Assembly (NCBI GenBank): GCA_035653295.1
Contig: DASRCB010000323.1
Span: 1 to 24,478 of the forward strand
Source of the DNA: DASRCB01 sp035653295
Lineage (GTDB): Bacteria; Acidobacteriota; Terriglobia; Bryobacterales; Bryobacteraceae
Reading direction: 5' to 3'
DNA: 24,478 nucleotides
Below are positions 7,975 to 15,745 of this stretch, one piece after another. Under the pieces are notes generated by a model that made no database searches, was not told the DNA's origin, and was given only the letters and a program-made list of their open reading frames with translations. Made by a program: the position numbers and the translations under genes. Within the stretch, counting starts at the first letter, position 1, and each line of letters begins with the position of its first letter.

Positions 7975-8895
7975 CTACAGGCTATCGACGTCAAGGGCTT
8001 TGCGCCTTCGGAACTCGGTGAAACAGCGCTTTGCCTCGGCGTCGCGCCCCTGCCGGCGATAGAGCCGGCCAAGGCAATACATGGGCGCGGCGAGTTTCAC
8101 GTCGCCGGCAGCGGCCTTGTACTCTTCGATGGCCGCATCGTCGTGCCCCTCGGTCTCGAGCACCTGGCCGAGGCGATAGTGCGCTACGGACAAGTGCGGG
8201 TCGTATTTGAGAGCCTCGCGCAGTTGCTGCTCCGCTTCATGGAAACGCTGGAGCCGCAACAGCAGATAGCCGAAGTTCTGAGGCGGCCAGCCCGAGGGCG
8301 ATGGGAGTTTGCGGTTGAACTCGGCGGCTTTGGCGAAGGCATCCAGGGCGTCGTCGGTGCGGCCCATCATGTCGTAGCAGAGTCCGAGGTTGTCGTAAGC
8401 CCGCGCCGACTCGGGGTCCATGCCGATGACGCGCTTCAGCTTGTCTACGGCGTTATCGTACAGGCGCTGGTTGTAATCGAGCCTGGCCAGCCAGTAGAGG
8501 TAAAGCGGATGGTCCGGATGGCTGACGTTCAGCCGGGTCAATTCGGCTCGGGCGCCATTCACATCGCTGAGATCCGCAAGCGCCATGGCCAGAGTGAAGC
8601 GATCGCGATCGTCGAGAGACTTCACGGCGTCGGAGCGGCGGAAGGATTCCACCGCCTGAGTCATGCGGCCGGCAACAAACTCGAGAGCTCCGAGCAGGGC
8701 GGCGGTATCCGGATCCGGCCGGGCGCGCGCGATCTGCTCCATCCTGGTGAAATCCCTGGCCGAGAACGACGCTTCCAGCGCCTGGCGCTGATCGGCGGGC
8801 AACGGCGCACTGCGAAGCCTCTCTAAGAGAGCGTTGGGCTGTTGTCCGGCGAGCGGAAGCGCGGCCAACAACCACATGGCCGATCGCGCGAGCAT
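7975..8895 (-). CDS. secreted TPR protein (306 aa)
   Basis: The 306-aa protein starts with an apparent signal peptide (MLARSAMWLLAALPLAGQQ) and is otherwise built of tetratricopeptide repeats. Clear repeat cores are the segment with DHPLYLYWLARLDYNQRLYDNA, the SARAYDNLGLCYDMMGRTDDALDAF region and the HLSVAHYRLGQVLETEGHDDAA region. A last repeat containing PMYCLGRLYRRQGRDAEA follows. TPR arrays bind peptides or proteins; no catalytic motif is present. It probably acts in the periplasm. The ATG (8895-8893) overlaps the stop of the upstream TPR gene by one base (TGATG), which is strong evidence for coupled translation. It is the last gene of the Oar/TPR/TPR operon. A role as partner of the outer-membrane protein is inferred from position only. 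Confidence 0.85.
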   Translation of the reverse strand: MLARSAMWLLAALPLAGQQPNALLERLRSAPLPADQRQALEASFSARDFTRMEQIARARPDPDTAALLGALEFVAGRMTQAVESFRRSDAVKSLDDRDRFTLAMALADLSDVNGARAELTRLNVSHPDHPLYLYWLARLDYNQRLYDNAVDKLKRVIGMDPESARAYDNLGLCYDMMGRTDDALDAFAKAAEFNRKLPSPSGWPPQNFGYLLLRLQRFHEAEQQLREALKYDPHLSVAHYRLGQVLETEGHDDAAIEEYKAAAGDVKLAAPMYCLGRLYRRQGRDAEAKRCFTEFRRRKALDVDSL

Positions 8896-10442
8896 CAGTA
8901 TGGTTTGACCTCGATGCTGCGATACATGAGTTCCTGCCGCTTGCTGCGCTCGGCATCGAGCGTCTGAAGGCGCGCACTCTGCTGCTCCGCGCGCGGATCG
9001 TGAGTCCTCTGGTACAGGGCCATGAGCGCGCTGTTGGCCTGAAAGTTTTTGGGGTCGAGAGAGAGGGCGTGGTTAATGTCGGCGCGCGCGTCGTCCACGC
9101 GGCCCTGACGGAGACGCACGCGGGCGAGCTCCGTCCAGGCTTCGGGGAACGAGGGCTGCAGACGAATGGAGCGATTGAAGAGCGCCGCTGCCTCGTCGTA
9201 CTTTTCGTCCAGACGCGCGATCCTGCCCAGAAAGTAGGATGCGCCGGCCTCGGTGTTCGGGTCTTTGGCGGCGGTTTCCATTTCCGTTCGAGCGTTGGCG
9301 TAGTCGCCGGTGGCGAAGTACGCGACGCCGAGCGCGAAGTGGCCTCTGGGGTCGCGCGGGCGGGCTGCGACGTAATTCCGGAAAGGGGTGACAGCGGCCG
9401 AGGCTTCGCGTGTGGCAAGGATGATGGATCCGAGAGCGTAGTTGTAATCCGGATTGCGCGGATCAAGGGCCACGGCCTTTTCCACGGATTTACGAGCTTC
9501 GATGGGCAGTTCCATTTCCTGCAGGACCATGCCGAAGAGAAAATGGACCTTCGGGTCGGAAGGGGCGAGGTCGCGAGCGTGTCCGAGGTAGCCGAGCGCG
9601 CCTTCCAGGTCATGCATTCGGTAGGCGATTCGCGCCAGCTCGAACAGGTGTTGCGGGTTGTCCGGCTCCGAGGCGGCTACGCGCTCGAGGGTTTTCCTGG
9701 CGTCTGCCAGCCGCTTCATCTGCTCGTAAGCGAGTACGAGGCGGCGAAGGCTGTCCGGGGAGGCGGCGCCGCGCGCGTCCAGAGCTTCGATGAGGATCAC
9801 TGCGACGGGAGCTCTGGCGGCGGTCGTGAGCGCCGGGAGGACGGTTTTCACGTCGTCTTCGGAGAACTCGGCGGCCTTCGTCAGCTGCTTCGCCGCCTGT
9901 TGTGCCTCGCTCATACGGTCGAGCGCGACCAGATCGGCGCACCGCAGCGCGAGGGCCTGAGAGCGGGCACGCTCATTGGGTGGAAGGTTGTCGAGTTCGC
10001 GCAGGGATTCAGAGTATTTGCCCTGCTGCCGGTCGATGGCGGCGAGCGAGAACCGGGCTTCCGGATCCGCGGGGGCGGCCCTGAGCACGTGGCGCCAGGC
10101 GTTGGAGGCACAGAGCGAATCCGACTGACACGCCTGGGCGAGGTTTCGCCAGGCCGGAATCAGGTCGGAGTCCAGCTTCACGGCCTCTTCGAAGTCGGCG
10201 CGCGCCGCGGGGATGTCATTTTGCTGAGCGTGGATAACGCCGCGCAGATTCAGGAGGCCGCCGTCGCGGGGCCATGAGGTTAGCGCCGCGGAGAGCTGGG
10301 CGAGAGCTTCGGCGGAGTTGCCGGACTCAATGAGTGCCTGAATGGACAGGAGGGTTTGCTGAGGCGCTGCTGAACCCTGTGCGAATAACAAGGGGCCGCA
10401 AATGGCCGATATGGCCAAAACGGCCCCGCTATATCTTCTCAA
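8895..10442 (-). CDS. secreted TPR protein (515 aa)
   Basis: The 515-aa protein has a signal peptide (about 1-22, ending LLFAQG) and about ten TPR units from residue 30 to 500. Readable units include GGLLNLRGVIHAQQNDIPAA, NPQHLFELARIAYRMHDLEG, DPRGHFALGVAYFATGDYAN and FPEAWTELARVRLRQGRVDD. A charged C-terminal tail follows. There is no enzymatic motif. The start is TTG at 10440-10442; no in-frame ATG or GTG precedes the signal peptide. The ribosome site is weak (TAAGG, rather far upstream). It begins 32 bases after the stop of the Oar-like gene and overlaps the next TPR gene by one base, so the three form one transcription unit. Oar-like proteins followed by secreted TPR proteins recur in Acidobacteriota, in my recollection; the joint function is not established. 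Confidence 0.85.
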   Translation of the reverse strand: MRRYSGAVLAISAICGPLLFAQGSAAPQQTLLSIQALIESGNSAEALAQLSAALTSWPRDGGLLNLRGVIHAQQNDIPAARADFEEAVKLDSDLIPAWRNLAQACQSDSLCASNAWRHVLRAAPADPEARFSLAAIDRQQGKYSESLRELDNLPPNERARSQALALRCADLVALDRMSEAQQAAKQLTKAAEFSEDDVKTVLPALTTAARAPVAVILIEALDARGAASPDSLRRLVLAYEQMKRLADARKTLERVAASEPDNPQHLFELARIAYRMHDLEGALGYLGHARDLAPSDPKVHFLFGMVLQEMELPIEARKSVEKAVALDPRNPDYNYALGSIILATREASAAVTPFRNYVAARPRDPRGHFALGVAYFATGDYANARTEMETAAKDPNTEAGASYFLGRIARLDEKYDEAAALFNRSIRLQPSFPEAWTELARVRLRQGRVDDARADINHALSLDPKNFQANSALMALYQRTHDPRAEQQSARLQTLDAERSKRQELMYRSIEVKPY

Positions 10443-10474
10443 AACCGATCGACAACCTTACTGCAATTGTATCT

Positions 10475-13400
10475 TCAGAACGTGATTCGTCCTACGAGCT
10501 GGATGTTGCGCGGCTGGGTAACCGTTCCGTTCCACATGCCGAAGTTCGGACTGGACGGATCGTTGTTAAACGGAATGCAGTCGCCGAACGCCTGGCCGTC
10601 GCAGGTGAAGTAATGGTTGTTGAACACGTTGAAGATTTCGGCCCGCACCTCCATTTGGAGCATTTCCGTGAAGCTGAACTTCTTTCCGATGGAGAGATTG
10701 GTGTCCTTATATCCCGATCCCCGGACCGAGCTGACGCGCGGACCCGTGCCGAGATAGTTCCCGCCGGCGAACAAGGAGCTGGGTTCAAATGCGCCCACGT
10801 TGTACACAGGTCGGTTCACATCGACCGACCCCCACGACTGCGCGAGCACGTGCCCGGTGATCCCGGGAATGCAGGCCGCCTGCATCTGCGGGGGGAGCCC
10901 GCAAACCGTCGAATCCCGGAAATACAGCGGCATGCCGGAAACGAACTTCGCGCTGCTCGCAAGCACCCAGCCGCCCACCGCGAAATCGGCTGCCCTGGAA
11001 CCATTCAGCCACTTTCTTCCTCTGCCGAAGGGAAGGTCATAGGTTGCCATGAGTGAGAACGAGTTCGGGATGTCGTCGGTCGACAGCGAGTTGTTCCGGC
11101 TGCCCTGGTACGGGCTGATGACGGCGCCGATTCCGCCGTAACCTGCCGACCCGCTTTGCGTGGTGGAAGACGCGTCGGTAGTGAGGTGCGAATACGTGTA
11201 GTTCGCCTGCAGGTATAAGCCGCCCGAAAAGTTCTTTTGCAAGCTTGCCTGGAAGGAGTTGTACATGGAAACGCCCTGGTTTTCGTTCAGGCCGGTGAGT
11301 CCGCCGCAGAACTGCGGATAGGACACGAGCGCCTGAGCCACGGTGGGCGCGCAGGAACCGCTGTTCAGCTGGTTTACCCAGCCGGCGTAGGGTACGCTGA
11401 CTCCGTAAAGCGAGGTCTGCCCGGGCTGGAACACGCTGTTCAGCTCAGTGCTGCCCATGCTGCTGAGCAGCGCGGGGTTCAGGTAATTCAGAGGCTGCAG
11501 CGCCGAAGGCAGGTGCGTTCCCTTGTTGCCCACATACGCAAGGCTGACGAACGCGCTGTTGCTGATGGAACGCTCCACCGTCAGGTGCCACTGCTGCGTG
11601 TAAGAAAGGTGATTGGCGTAAGTGGGCCGGTATACCGGGCTATGTCCGTTGTCGGCGCCCACGCTGATATTCGGCGCCTTGCTGTAGGCCGGGAAGCCGT
11701 TGTCCAGATAGAAGGCCGGCTCGTAACCGCTGAACGAATCGCCAAAGCTGATGGCCGGATTAAAGCCATCCAGGTTCATGCCGGCGCCCCAGCCGGGATA
11801 GAAGGCCTGCGTATAGAAGATCCCATAGCCGGCGCGAAATACGGTCTTGTCAGTTATTTTGTACGCCAGACCGAGCCGCGGGGCGAATGCGCCATTCCAC
11901 ACGTTTTCGGGATAGGGCTTGCCATAGCTCGCAGGCCCCCACTTGTTGCCGGCATACTGCAGGCTGCCGGGCCGGTTGCCGGCAGTGGGATTCGGCGCGA
12001 AGGTAAAGAACGCCAGCCGATCGCCGGTCTCAAAGGAGGGAGAGAACCGGTCCCAGCGGAGTCCGTAGTTTACCGTCAGCTTGCTGTTCATCTTCCAGAC
12101 GTCGCCCACGTGCAACGAATAAGCACGCTGCTCCGCGCCATACTTGTTGACGTTCCACACGTTCAAATTGCCGGAGTCAACGGCGCCGACCAGCAGGCTG
12201 GCGTACGGATTGCCGCTGGCCACGCCAGGCTGCGCCGTGGACAGGGCCGAAAAGCTCACCGAGCCCGACTGGTTCCCGTTTTGACGGAACACCTGCTGGA
12301 GGTGCCGGAACTCAAAGCCGAATTTGATTTCATGCGGGCCCCGCACCCAGGTAACCATGTCGTTGACGATGTGCGAGGGACGCGTGGTCTTGTTCAGAGG
12401 TCCGATACCCGCGCTATTGCCCCAGCCCGTAAAGTTGGTGATGCCATTTCCAGAGAAGTCCGCGTGCGGGGATGCCTCATAGGCGACAGCATTGGGAATG
12501 TGTGGAAGCTGCGCGGGATTCTGGTCCGCAAACGAGCCGTAGCCTTCGTTGCGGTTCAGGTATCCGTAGGCGAAGTGATTCAGCAGCGTGGGGCTGAAAA
12601 TATGGTCCCAGTTGAAGCGGCTGACCCACGCGTCTTCGGGAAACGCCGGGCTGTCGGTCGAAAGCTGGTGGTTCGGGAAAATGCTTTGGGTTGGAGGGAT
12701 GGTCAGCTGCCGCCAGATCGAGGCGAAGAAATGGTCGTTCTCCCCGTACATATAGTCGATACGGTACAGGTGTTCATTCAGGTTCGACAGGATGCCATCC
12801 GAGGTCGGCGGCGCCAGGTAGTTGTTATATGGACCGGGCGCGGTAGTGGCTGGAAGGAAACTCATCCACTGCAGGGCAAGAGCACTCTGCTCATTCTGCG
12901 GAATTTTGTTTCCCGGGAACTGGGTGCGCGTGATGACACCGTTGACGATCTTTTCGGTTCTTGGATCGTAGATGGGAGTGCCAAGGTCGGAGAAGTCACC
13001 TGTCCGTTCCTGCTCGGAGGGGATGGAATACAACCCGCGGCTCGCGCCGCCGAGCGACCGCAGCCAGTCGTAATTGACGAAGAAGTAGGTCTTCATTTTG
13101 TTGCCCCAGAGGAATGGGACCCACTTGATCTTCACGGGACCGCCGATCATGAACCCAGGTTCGTTCTCGTTGTCCTTCGGGCGCTGGTCGCCGGGACCGC
13201 GGTTGTTCGTGAATTGAAGCGCATTAAGATCTTTGTTGCGGAAGTACTCGAAGGCGCCGCCGTGGAACTGATTGGTTCCACTTCGCGTGGTCGCGATCAT
13301 TTCGCCGCCGGTCGTGGTGCCGTACTCAGGCAGGTAGCTGGAGGTCAGCACCTGCACTTCCTGCACCATGTCCGGTGTTACGGCGAAATCGAAGAACGAA

Positions 13401-14023
13401 ACGATGCCGCTCTGCGACATCGTGCCTTCCTGCATGCTCACGCCGTCCAGGATCGCTTCGTCGCCCATCTTCAGGCCGCCGTTGATACGCGCATTGAACG
13501 CCTGCACGCTCGTGCCGGTGTTGACGCCGGGGAGAAATGTCGCGAACTGCATGGCGTTTCTGGGCGTGCCGGCGGAGACGAGCAGCGGCAGTTGCTGGAT
13601 GACGGACGGGGCCACGCCCTCCGCGATCTGCCCGTTGTCCACGTTCAGTTCCGCGGCAGCGGCGACCACCTCCACTTTGGCGGACGCTTCGCCCACCTGT
13701 AGCTGGGCGTCGATGCGCCGCGATTCAGCGACCAGCAACTGAATGTTGGTGGACTCATAGCTCTTGAAGCCAGGCGCCTGGATGGACAGATTGTAAACGC
13801 CAGGCTGCAGGTTGCCGAACGAGTATCGGCCATCGCTGTCCGTCTGCTGGCTGGACGTGAACTGCCGGTCCGGCGCGGTGATCGTCACAGTGGCGTTTGG
13901 CACGTACGAACCCGAGGGGTCCGATACCTGGCCGCCCAGAACTGCGTTTTGACTTTGGCCGAACGCTGCTGCAGCGAATAACAGTGCGGCGGCACATGGC
14001 CGGAAGAATGCGCTACGTGGCAT
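10475..14023 (-). CDS. Oar-like TonB-dependent outer-membrane protein
   Basis: The 1182-aa protein has a signal peptide (about 1-22, ending AAFGQ). A carboxypeptidase-regulatory-like beta-sandwich follows (about 28-112: LGGQVSDPSGSYVPNATVTI, DSDGRYSFGNLQPGVYNLSI). The plug-like region (about 130-255) includes FLPGVNTGTSVQAFNARING and QEVQVLTSSYLPEYGTTTGG. The rest is a large beta-barrel ending in NIQLVGRITF, with the terminal Phe expected for BAM insertion. This is the Oar/CarboxypepD_reg class common in Acidobacteriota, thought to move large substrates or adhere to them; the ligand is unknown. Start ATG 14023 is chosen because AGGGAGG at 14029-14035 sits five bases upstream; a GTG at 14041 lies before this site. 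It is the first gene of an operon with two TPR genes and has a strong promoter at 14150-14178. Confidence 0.92.
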   Translation of the reverse strand: MPRSAFFRPCAAALLFAAAAFGQSQNAVLGGQVSDPSGSYVPNATVTITAPDRQFTSSQQTDSDGRYSFGNLQPGVYNLSIQAPGFKSYESTNIQLLVAESRRIDAQLQVGEASAKVEVVAAAAELNVDNGQIAEGVAPSVIQQLPLLVSAGTPRNAMQFATFLPGVNTGTSVQAFNARINGGLKMGDEAILDGVSMQEGTMSQSGIVSFFDFAVTPDMVQEVQVLTSSYLPEYGTTTGGEMIATTRSGTNQFHGGAFEYFRNKDLNALQFTNNRGPGDQRPKDNENEPGFMIGGPVKIKWVPFLWGNKMKTYFFVNYDWLRSLGGASRGLYSIPSEQERTGDFSDLGTPIYDPRTEKIVNGVITRTQFPGNKIPQNEQSALALQWMSFLPATTAPGPYNNYLAPPTSDGILSNLNEHLYRIDYMYGENDHFFASIWRQLTIPPTQSIFPNHQLSTDSPAFPEDAWVSRFNWDHIFSPTLLNHFAYGYLNRNEGYGSFADQNPAQLPHIPNAVAYEASPHADFSGNGITNFTGWGNSAGIGPLNKTTRPSHIVNDMVTWVRGPHEIKFGFEFRHLQQVFRQNGNQSGSVSFSALSTAQPGVASGNPYASLLVGAVDSGNLNVWNVNKYGAEQRAYSLHVGDVWKMNSKLTVNYGLRWDRFSPSFETGDRLAFFTFAPNPTAGNRPGSLQYAGNKWGPASYGKPYPENVWNGAFAPRLGLAYKITDKTVFRAGYGIFYTQAFYPGWGAGMNLDGFNPAISFGDSFSGYEPAFYLDNGFPAYSKAPNISVGADNGHSPVYRPTYANHLSYTQQWHLTVERSISNSAFVSLAYVGNKGTHLPSALQPLNYLNPALLSSMGSTELNSVFQPGQTSLYGVSVPYAGWVNQLNSGSCAPTVAQALVSYPQFCGGLTGLNENQGVSMYNSFQASLQKNFSGGLYLQANYTYSHLTTDASSTTQSGSAGYGGIGAVISPYQGSRNNSLSTDDIPNSFSLMATYDLPFGRGRKWLNGSRAADFAVGGWVLASSAKFVSGMPLYFRDSTVCGLPPQMQAACIPGITGHVLAQSWGSVDVNRPVYNVGAFEPSSLFAGGNYLGTGPRVSSVRGSGYKDTNLSIGKKFSFTEMLQMEVRAEIFNVFNNHYFTCDGQAFGDCIPFNNDPSSPNFGMWNGTVTQPRNIQLVGRITF

Positions 14024-14028
14024 CTGAA

Positions 14029-14035
14029 CCTCCCT
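14029..14035 (-). promoter_or_regulatory. Shine-Dalgarno fixing the Oar-like start
   Basis: On the minus strand AGGGAGG precedes ATG 14023 by five bases. It lies downstream of the alternative GTG at 14041, so it decides the start. Confidence 0.85.
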
Positions 14036-14130
14036 GGTCACAGATGATGAAGTTGCCCCGAAACTCAGACGTCACGTCGATCGGTACTTCCGCTCAGATT
14101 CTGCGACACCGAGAGCACTCGCACGGCCGA

Positions 14131-14148
14131 CGTGGTAACGTTTCCACG
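14131..14148. promoter_or_regulatory. LacI-family-like operator palindrome
   Basis: CGTGGTAACGTTTCCACG is an 18-bp palindrome with eight of nine base pairs symmetric and a central CG. That is the architecture of LacI/PurR/GalR-family operators (AAACGTTT-type cores). It overlaps the predicted start site, directly downstream of the -10 box of the leftward promoter, which is the usual position for repression. The bound protein is not encoded in this window. Confidence 0.6.
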
Positions 14149-14149
14149 A

Positions 14150-14178
14150 AGTATACCGCTCGTTTAAAGTTGTGTAAA
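14150..14178 (-). promoter_or_regulatory. sigma70 promoter of the Oar/TPR/TPR operon
   Basis: On the minus strand the -35 box is TTTACA (14178-14173) and the -10 box is TATACT (14155-14150), separated by exactly 17 bases. Each box matches the consensus in five of six positions. The predicted start near 14143 lies inside the operator palindrome. The leader would be about 120 bases before ATG 14023. Confidence 0.75.
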
Positions 14179-14214
14179 GGAAAAAGAGTATTGCACTGCT
14201 CTCGGGTACGTGAT

Positions 14215-14363
14215 CTCGTCCGACCTCGGCCGGCCGCACGCGTGGAGAGACAAGGATGTGATCCGCCCTACGGATCTTGTGAACGGCTCACGGTAAAACG
14301 CCAGCCGAGCCGATCGGCATCAGAGAAGTCCGTATGGGCGGGAATGTGAGGTCGGATGACGAG
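14215..14363 (+). ncRNA. candidate structured RNA or leader element
   Basis: CTCGTC and CGACCTC at 14215-14227 are complementary to GAGGTCG (14348-14354) and GACGAG (14358-14363). This gives a 13-bp stem interrupted by a 3-base bulge (GAT, 14355-14357). The 120 enclosed bases contain GATCCG/CGGATC (14260-14276), GTGA/TCAC (14279-14291) and the palindrome GCCGATCGGC. This could be a multibranch RNA on either strand. The plus strand is favoured because a terminator-like hairpin follows at 14444. I recognise no riboswitch, 6S, RNase P or SRP signature. No promoter was identified. In GC-rich DNA such pairing can arise by chance. Confidence 0.3.
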
Positions 14364-14443
14364 CGGGGGCGATCGCGTGAAACGATCCGCCCGCGGTTGT
14401 CACTATCGAATGTTAAACAAAGATCCTCGGCTTGTCGGAGGCA

Positions 14444-14490
14444 CCGCGGCCGGTTGAGCGAATGGCGCTCCCGGACCGCGGCTTTTGTTT
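14444..14490 (+). terminator. intrinsic-terminator-like hairpin before the GH27 gene
   Basis: The left arm (CCGCGG, CCGG, TT bulge, GAGCG; 14444-14460) pairs with the right arm (CGCTC, CCGG, A bulge, CCGCGG; 14466-14481) around a five-base loop, giving 15 base pairs. CTTTTGTTT follows at 14482-14490 on the plus strand. That is the form of a Rho-independent terminator. No T-tract exists on the other strand. No plus-strand gene lies upstream in this region. It therefore either ends a non-coding transcript, insulates the GH27 gene from read-through, or acts as a leader attenuator. Confidence 0.55.
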
Positions 14491-14548
14491 GATGCATCGA
14501 GCGCGCCGCATGCGATCGGCGACTTCTCACGCGGTTGGTGATACATAT

Positions 14549-15745
14549 ATGAGCATGCTTTCCCGAACCGCACCCCTCGTGTGTCTTCTCTTTTCCTCTC
14601 TGCCCGCCCTCGCTCTCGATAACGGGCTTGCCCGCACACCTCCGATGGGCTGGAACAGCTGGAACAAGTTCGCCTGCGATGTCAGCGAGGATCTCATCCG
14701 CAGCGTGGCCGACGCCATGGTCACCACAGGCCTGCGCGATGCGGGTTATCAATACGTGGTCATCGACGACTGCTGGCAGGTTTCACGCGACCCGGAAGGC
14801 AACATCGTGCCGGACGCGAAGCGCTTCCCTTCCGGAATGAAAACCCTGGCCGACTACATCCACGGCAAGGGCCTGAAGTTCGGCATCTATTCCGACGCAG
14901 GCACCGGCACGTGTCAAAACCGGCCCGGCGGCCGGGGGTATGAATTCCAGGACGCCCGCACTTACGCCGCCTGGGGCGTCGATTACCTGAAATACGACTG
15001 GTGCAACCACAGCACGCAAAACTCACAGGCGTCTTACTCGATCATGCGCGACGCTCTCGCAAAGAGCGGACGGCCCATCGTCTTCAGCCTCTGCGAATGG
15101 GGTTCGACGCAGCCGTGGCTGTGGGCCAAAGACGTCGGCAACCTGTGGCGCGCAACCGGCGACATCACCGACAAATGGTCCACCGAACGCAAGGATGATG
15201 GGCTCGGAGTGGTACAAATCCTCGATCAGCTCGACGGTCTGGAGAGCTACGCCGGCCCGGGACACTGGAACGATCCGGACATGCTGGAGGTGGGCAACGG
15301 AGGGATGAACGCCACGGAATATCGGGCGCATTTCGCGATGTGGTGCCTGCTTGCCGCGCCGCTGATGGCCGGCAACGATATCCGCAGCATGAGCCCGGAG
15401 ATCCGCTCCATCCTGACCAACAAGGATCTGATCGCGATCGATCAGGATCCTCTGGGAATCCAGGGACACCGGGTCAAGCGGGATGGCGATATCGAGATCT
15501 GGTCGAAGCAGCTCAGCGATGGAGGACGGGCCGTGGCGCTGCTGAACCGTGGAGCCGCACAGCACGACATCACGGTGTCGTGGGTGGACATCGGCTACCC
15601 CGCTTCGTTGAGCGCGTCGGTCCGCGATTTGTGGGCGGGCAAGGATCTGGGCATGATGAGGAGCAGTTACTCGGCAGCGGTGCCCAGTCACGGCGCAGTC
15701 GTGCTGAAAGTCATGCCGGGTCAGGGCAGCACGCCGACGGACTGA
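14549..15745 (+). CDS. secreted GH27 alpha-galactosidase-like enzyme
   Basis: The 398-aa enzyme has a signal peptide (about 1-23, ending ALALD) that runs straight into the GH27 opening motif RTPPMGWNSWNKF (29-41). In clan GH-D the nucleophile is the Asp of LKYD, here Asp150 in YLKYDWC. The acid/base is Asp205 in LWRATGDITDKW, with Arg201 beside it. GHWNDPDMLEVGNGG (238-252) and PLMAGNDIRSM (271-281) are further family blocks. A C-terminal beta-sandwich ends the protein. The family removes terminal alpha-galactose, or in some members beta-L-arabinopyranose or alpha-N-acetylgalactosamine. ATG 14549 is used (ATG 14555 is possible); only a weak GGTG lies upstream. The length is normal for a secreted GH27. 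The last 25 bases overlap the convergent phosphotransferase gene. Confidence 0.9.
   Translation: MSMLSRTAPLVCLLFSSLPALALDNGLARTPPMGWNSWNKFACDVSEDLIRSVADAMVTTGLRDAGYQYVVIDDCWQVSRDPEGNIVPDAKRFPSGMKTLADYIHGKGLKFGIYSDAGTGTCQNRPGGRGYEFQDARTYAAWGVDYLKYDWCNHSTQNSQASYSIMRDALAKSGRPIVFSLCEWGSTQPWLWAKDVGNLWRATGDITDKWSTERKDDGLGVVQILDQLDGLESYAGPGHWNDPDMLEVGNGGMNATEYRAHFAMWCLLAAPLMAGNDIRSMSPEIRSILTNKDLIAIDQDPLGIQGHRVKRDGDIEIWSKQLSDGGRAVALLNRGAAQHDITVSWVDIGYPASLSASVRDLWAGKDLGMMRSSYSAAVPSHGAVVLKVMPGQGSTPTD

Larger units (their letters stand above)
14024..14548. other. 525-bp regulatory region between divergent units
   Basis: No convincing coding sequence lies here; an open frame from 14432 joins the GH27 gene but has no ribosome site or signal peptide order. 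The left third holds the ribosome site, operator and promoter of the leftward Oar operon. The middle (14215-14363) contains a long-range complementary pair enclosing smaller hairpins, including GATCCG/CGGATC at 14260-14276. An imperfect hairpin lies at 14367-14392 (GGGCGATCG with CGATCCGCCC). The right third holds a terminator-like hairpin at 14444-14481. I find no convincing promoter for the rightward GH27 gene; TTGTCA at 14397-14402 lacks a -10 partner at normal spacing. Confidence 0.7.

Noticed and set aside
9000..10277. 425-codon plus-strand frame opposite the 515-aa TPR gene
   Set aside because: The TPR repeats are on the minus strand; the plus frame is compositional and has no motif or ribosome site.
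11237..13702. 821-codon open frame opposite the Oar-like gene
   Set aside because: It is a shadow of GC-rich codon bias: the opposite strand encodes a complete signal peptide, regulatory domain, plug and barrel. The antisense product has no recognisable domain.
14278..14292. CRP-like TGTGA/TCAC site
   Set aside because: The spacer is five instead of six bases and the outer base is wrong; only a weak resemblance.
14367..14392. Imperfect hairpin as a second terminator
   Set aside because: The stem has a bulge, and no T-tract follows on either strand.
14397..14425. Plus-strand promoter starting at TTGTCA
   Set aside because: The hexamer at 17-base spacing (AAGATC) matches the -10 consensus in only two positions.
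14432..14548. N-terminal extension of the first GH27 gene
   Set aside because: It would bury the signal peptide behind 39 residues and would run through the terminator-like hairpin; there is no ribosome site at 14432.
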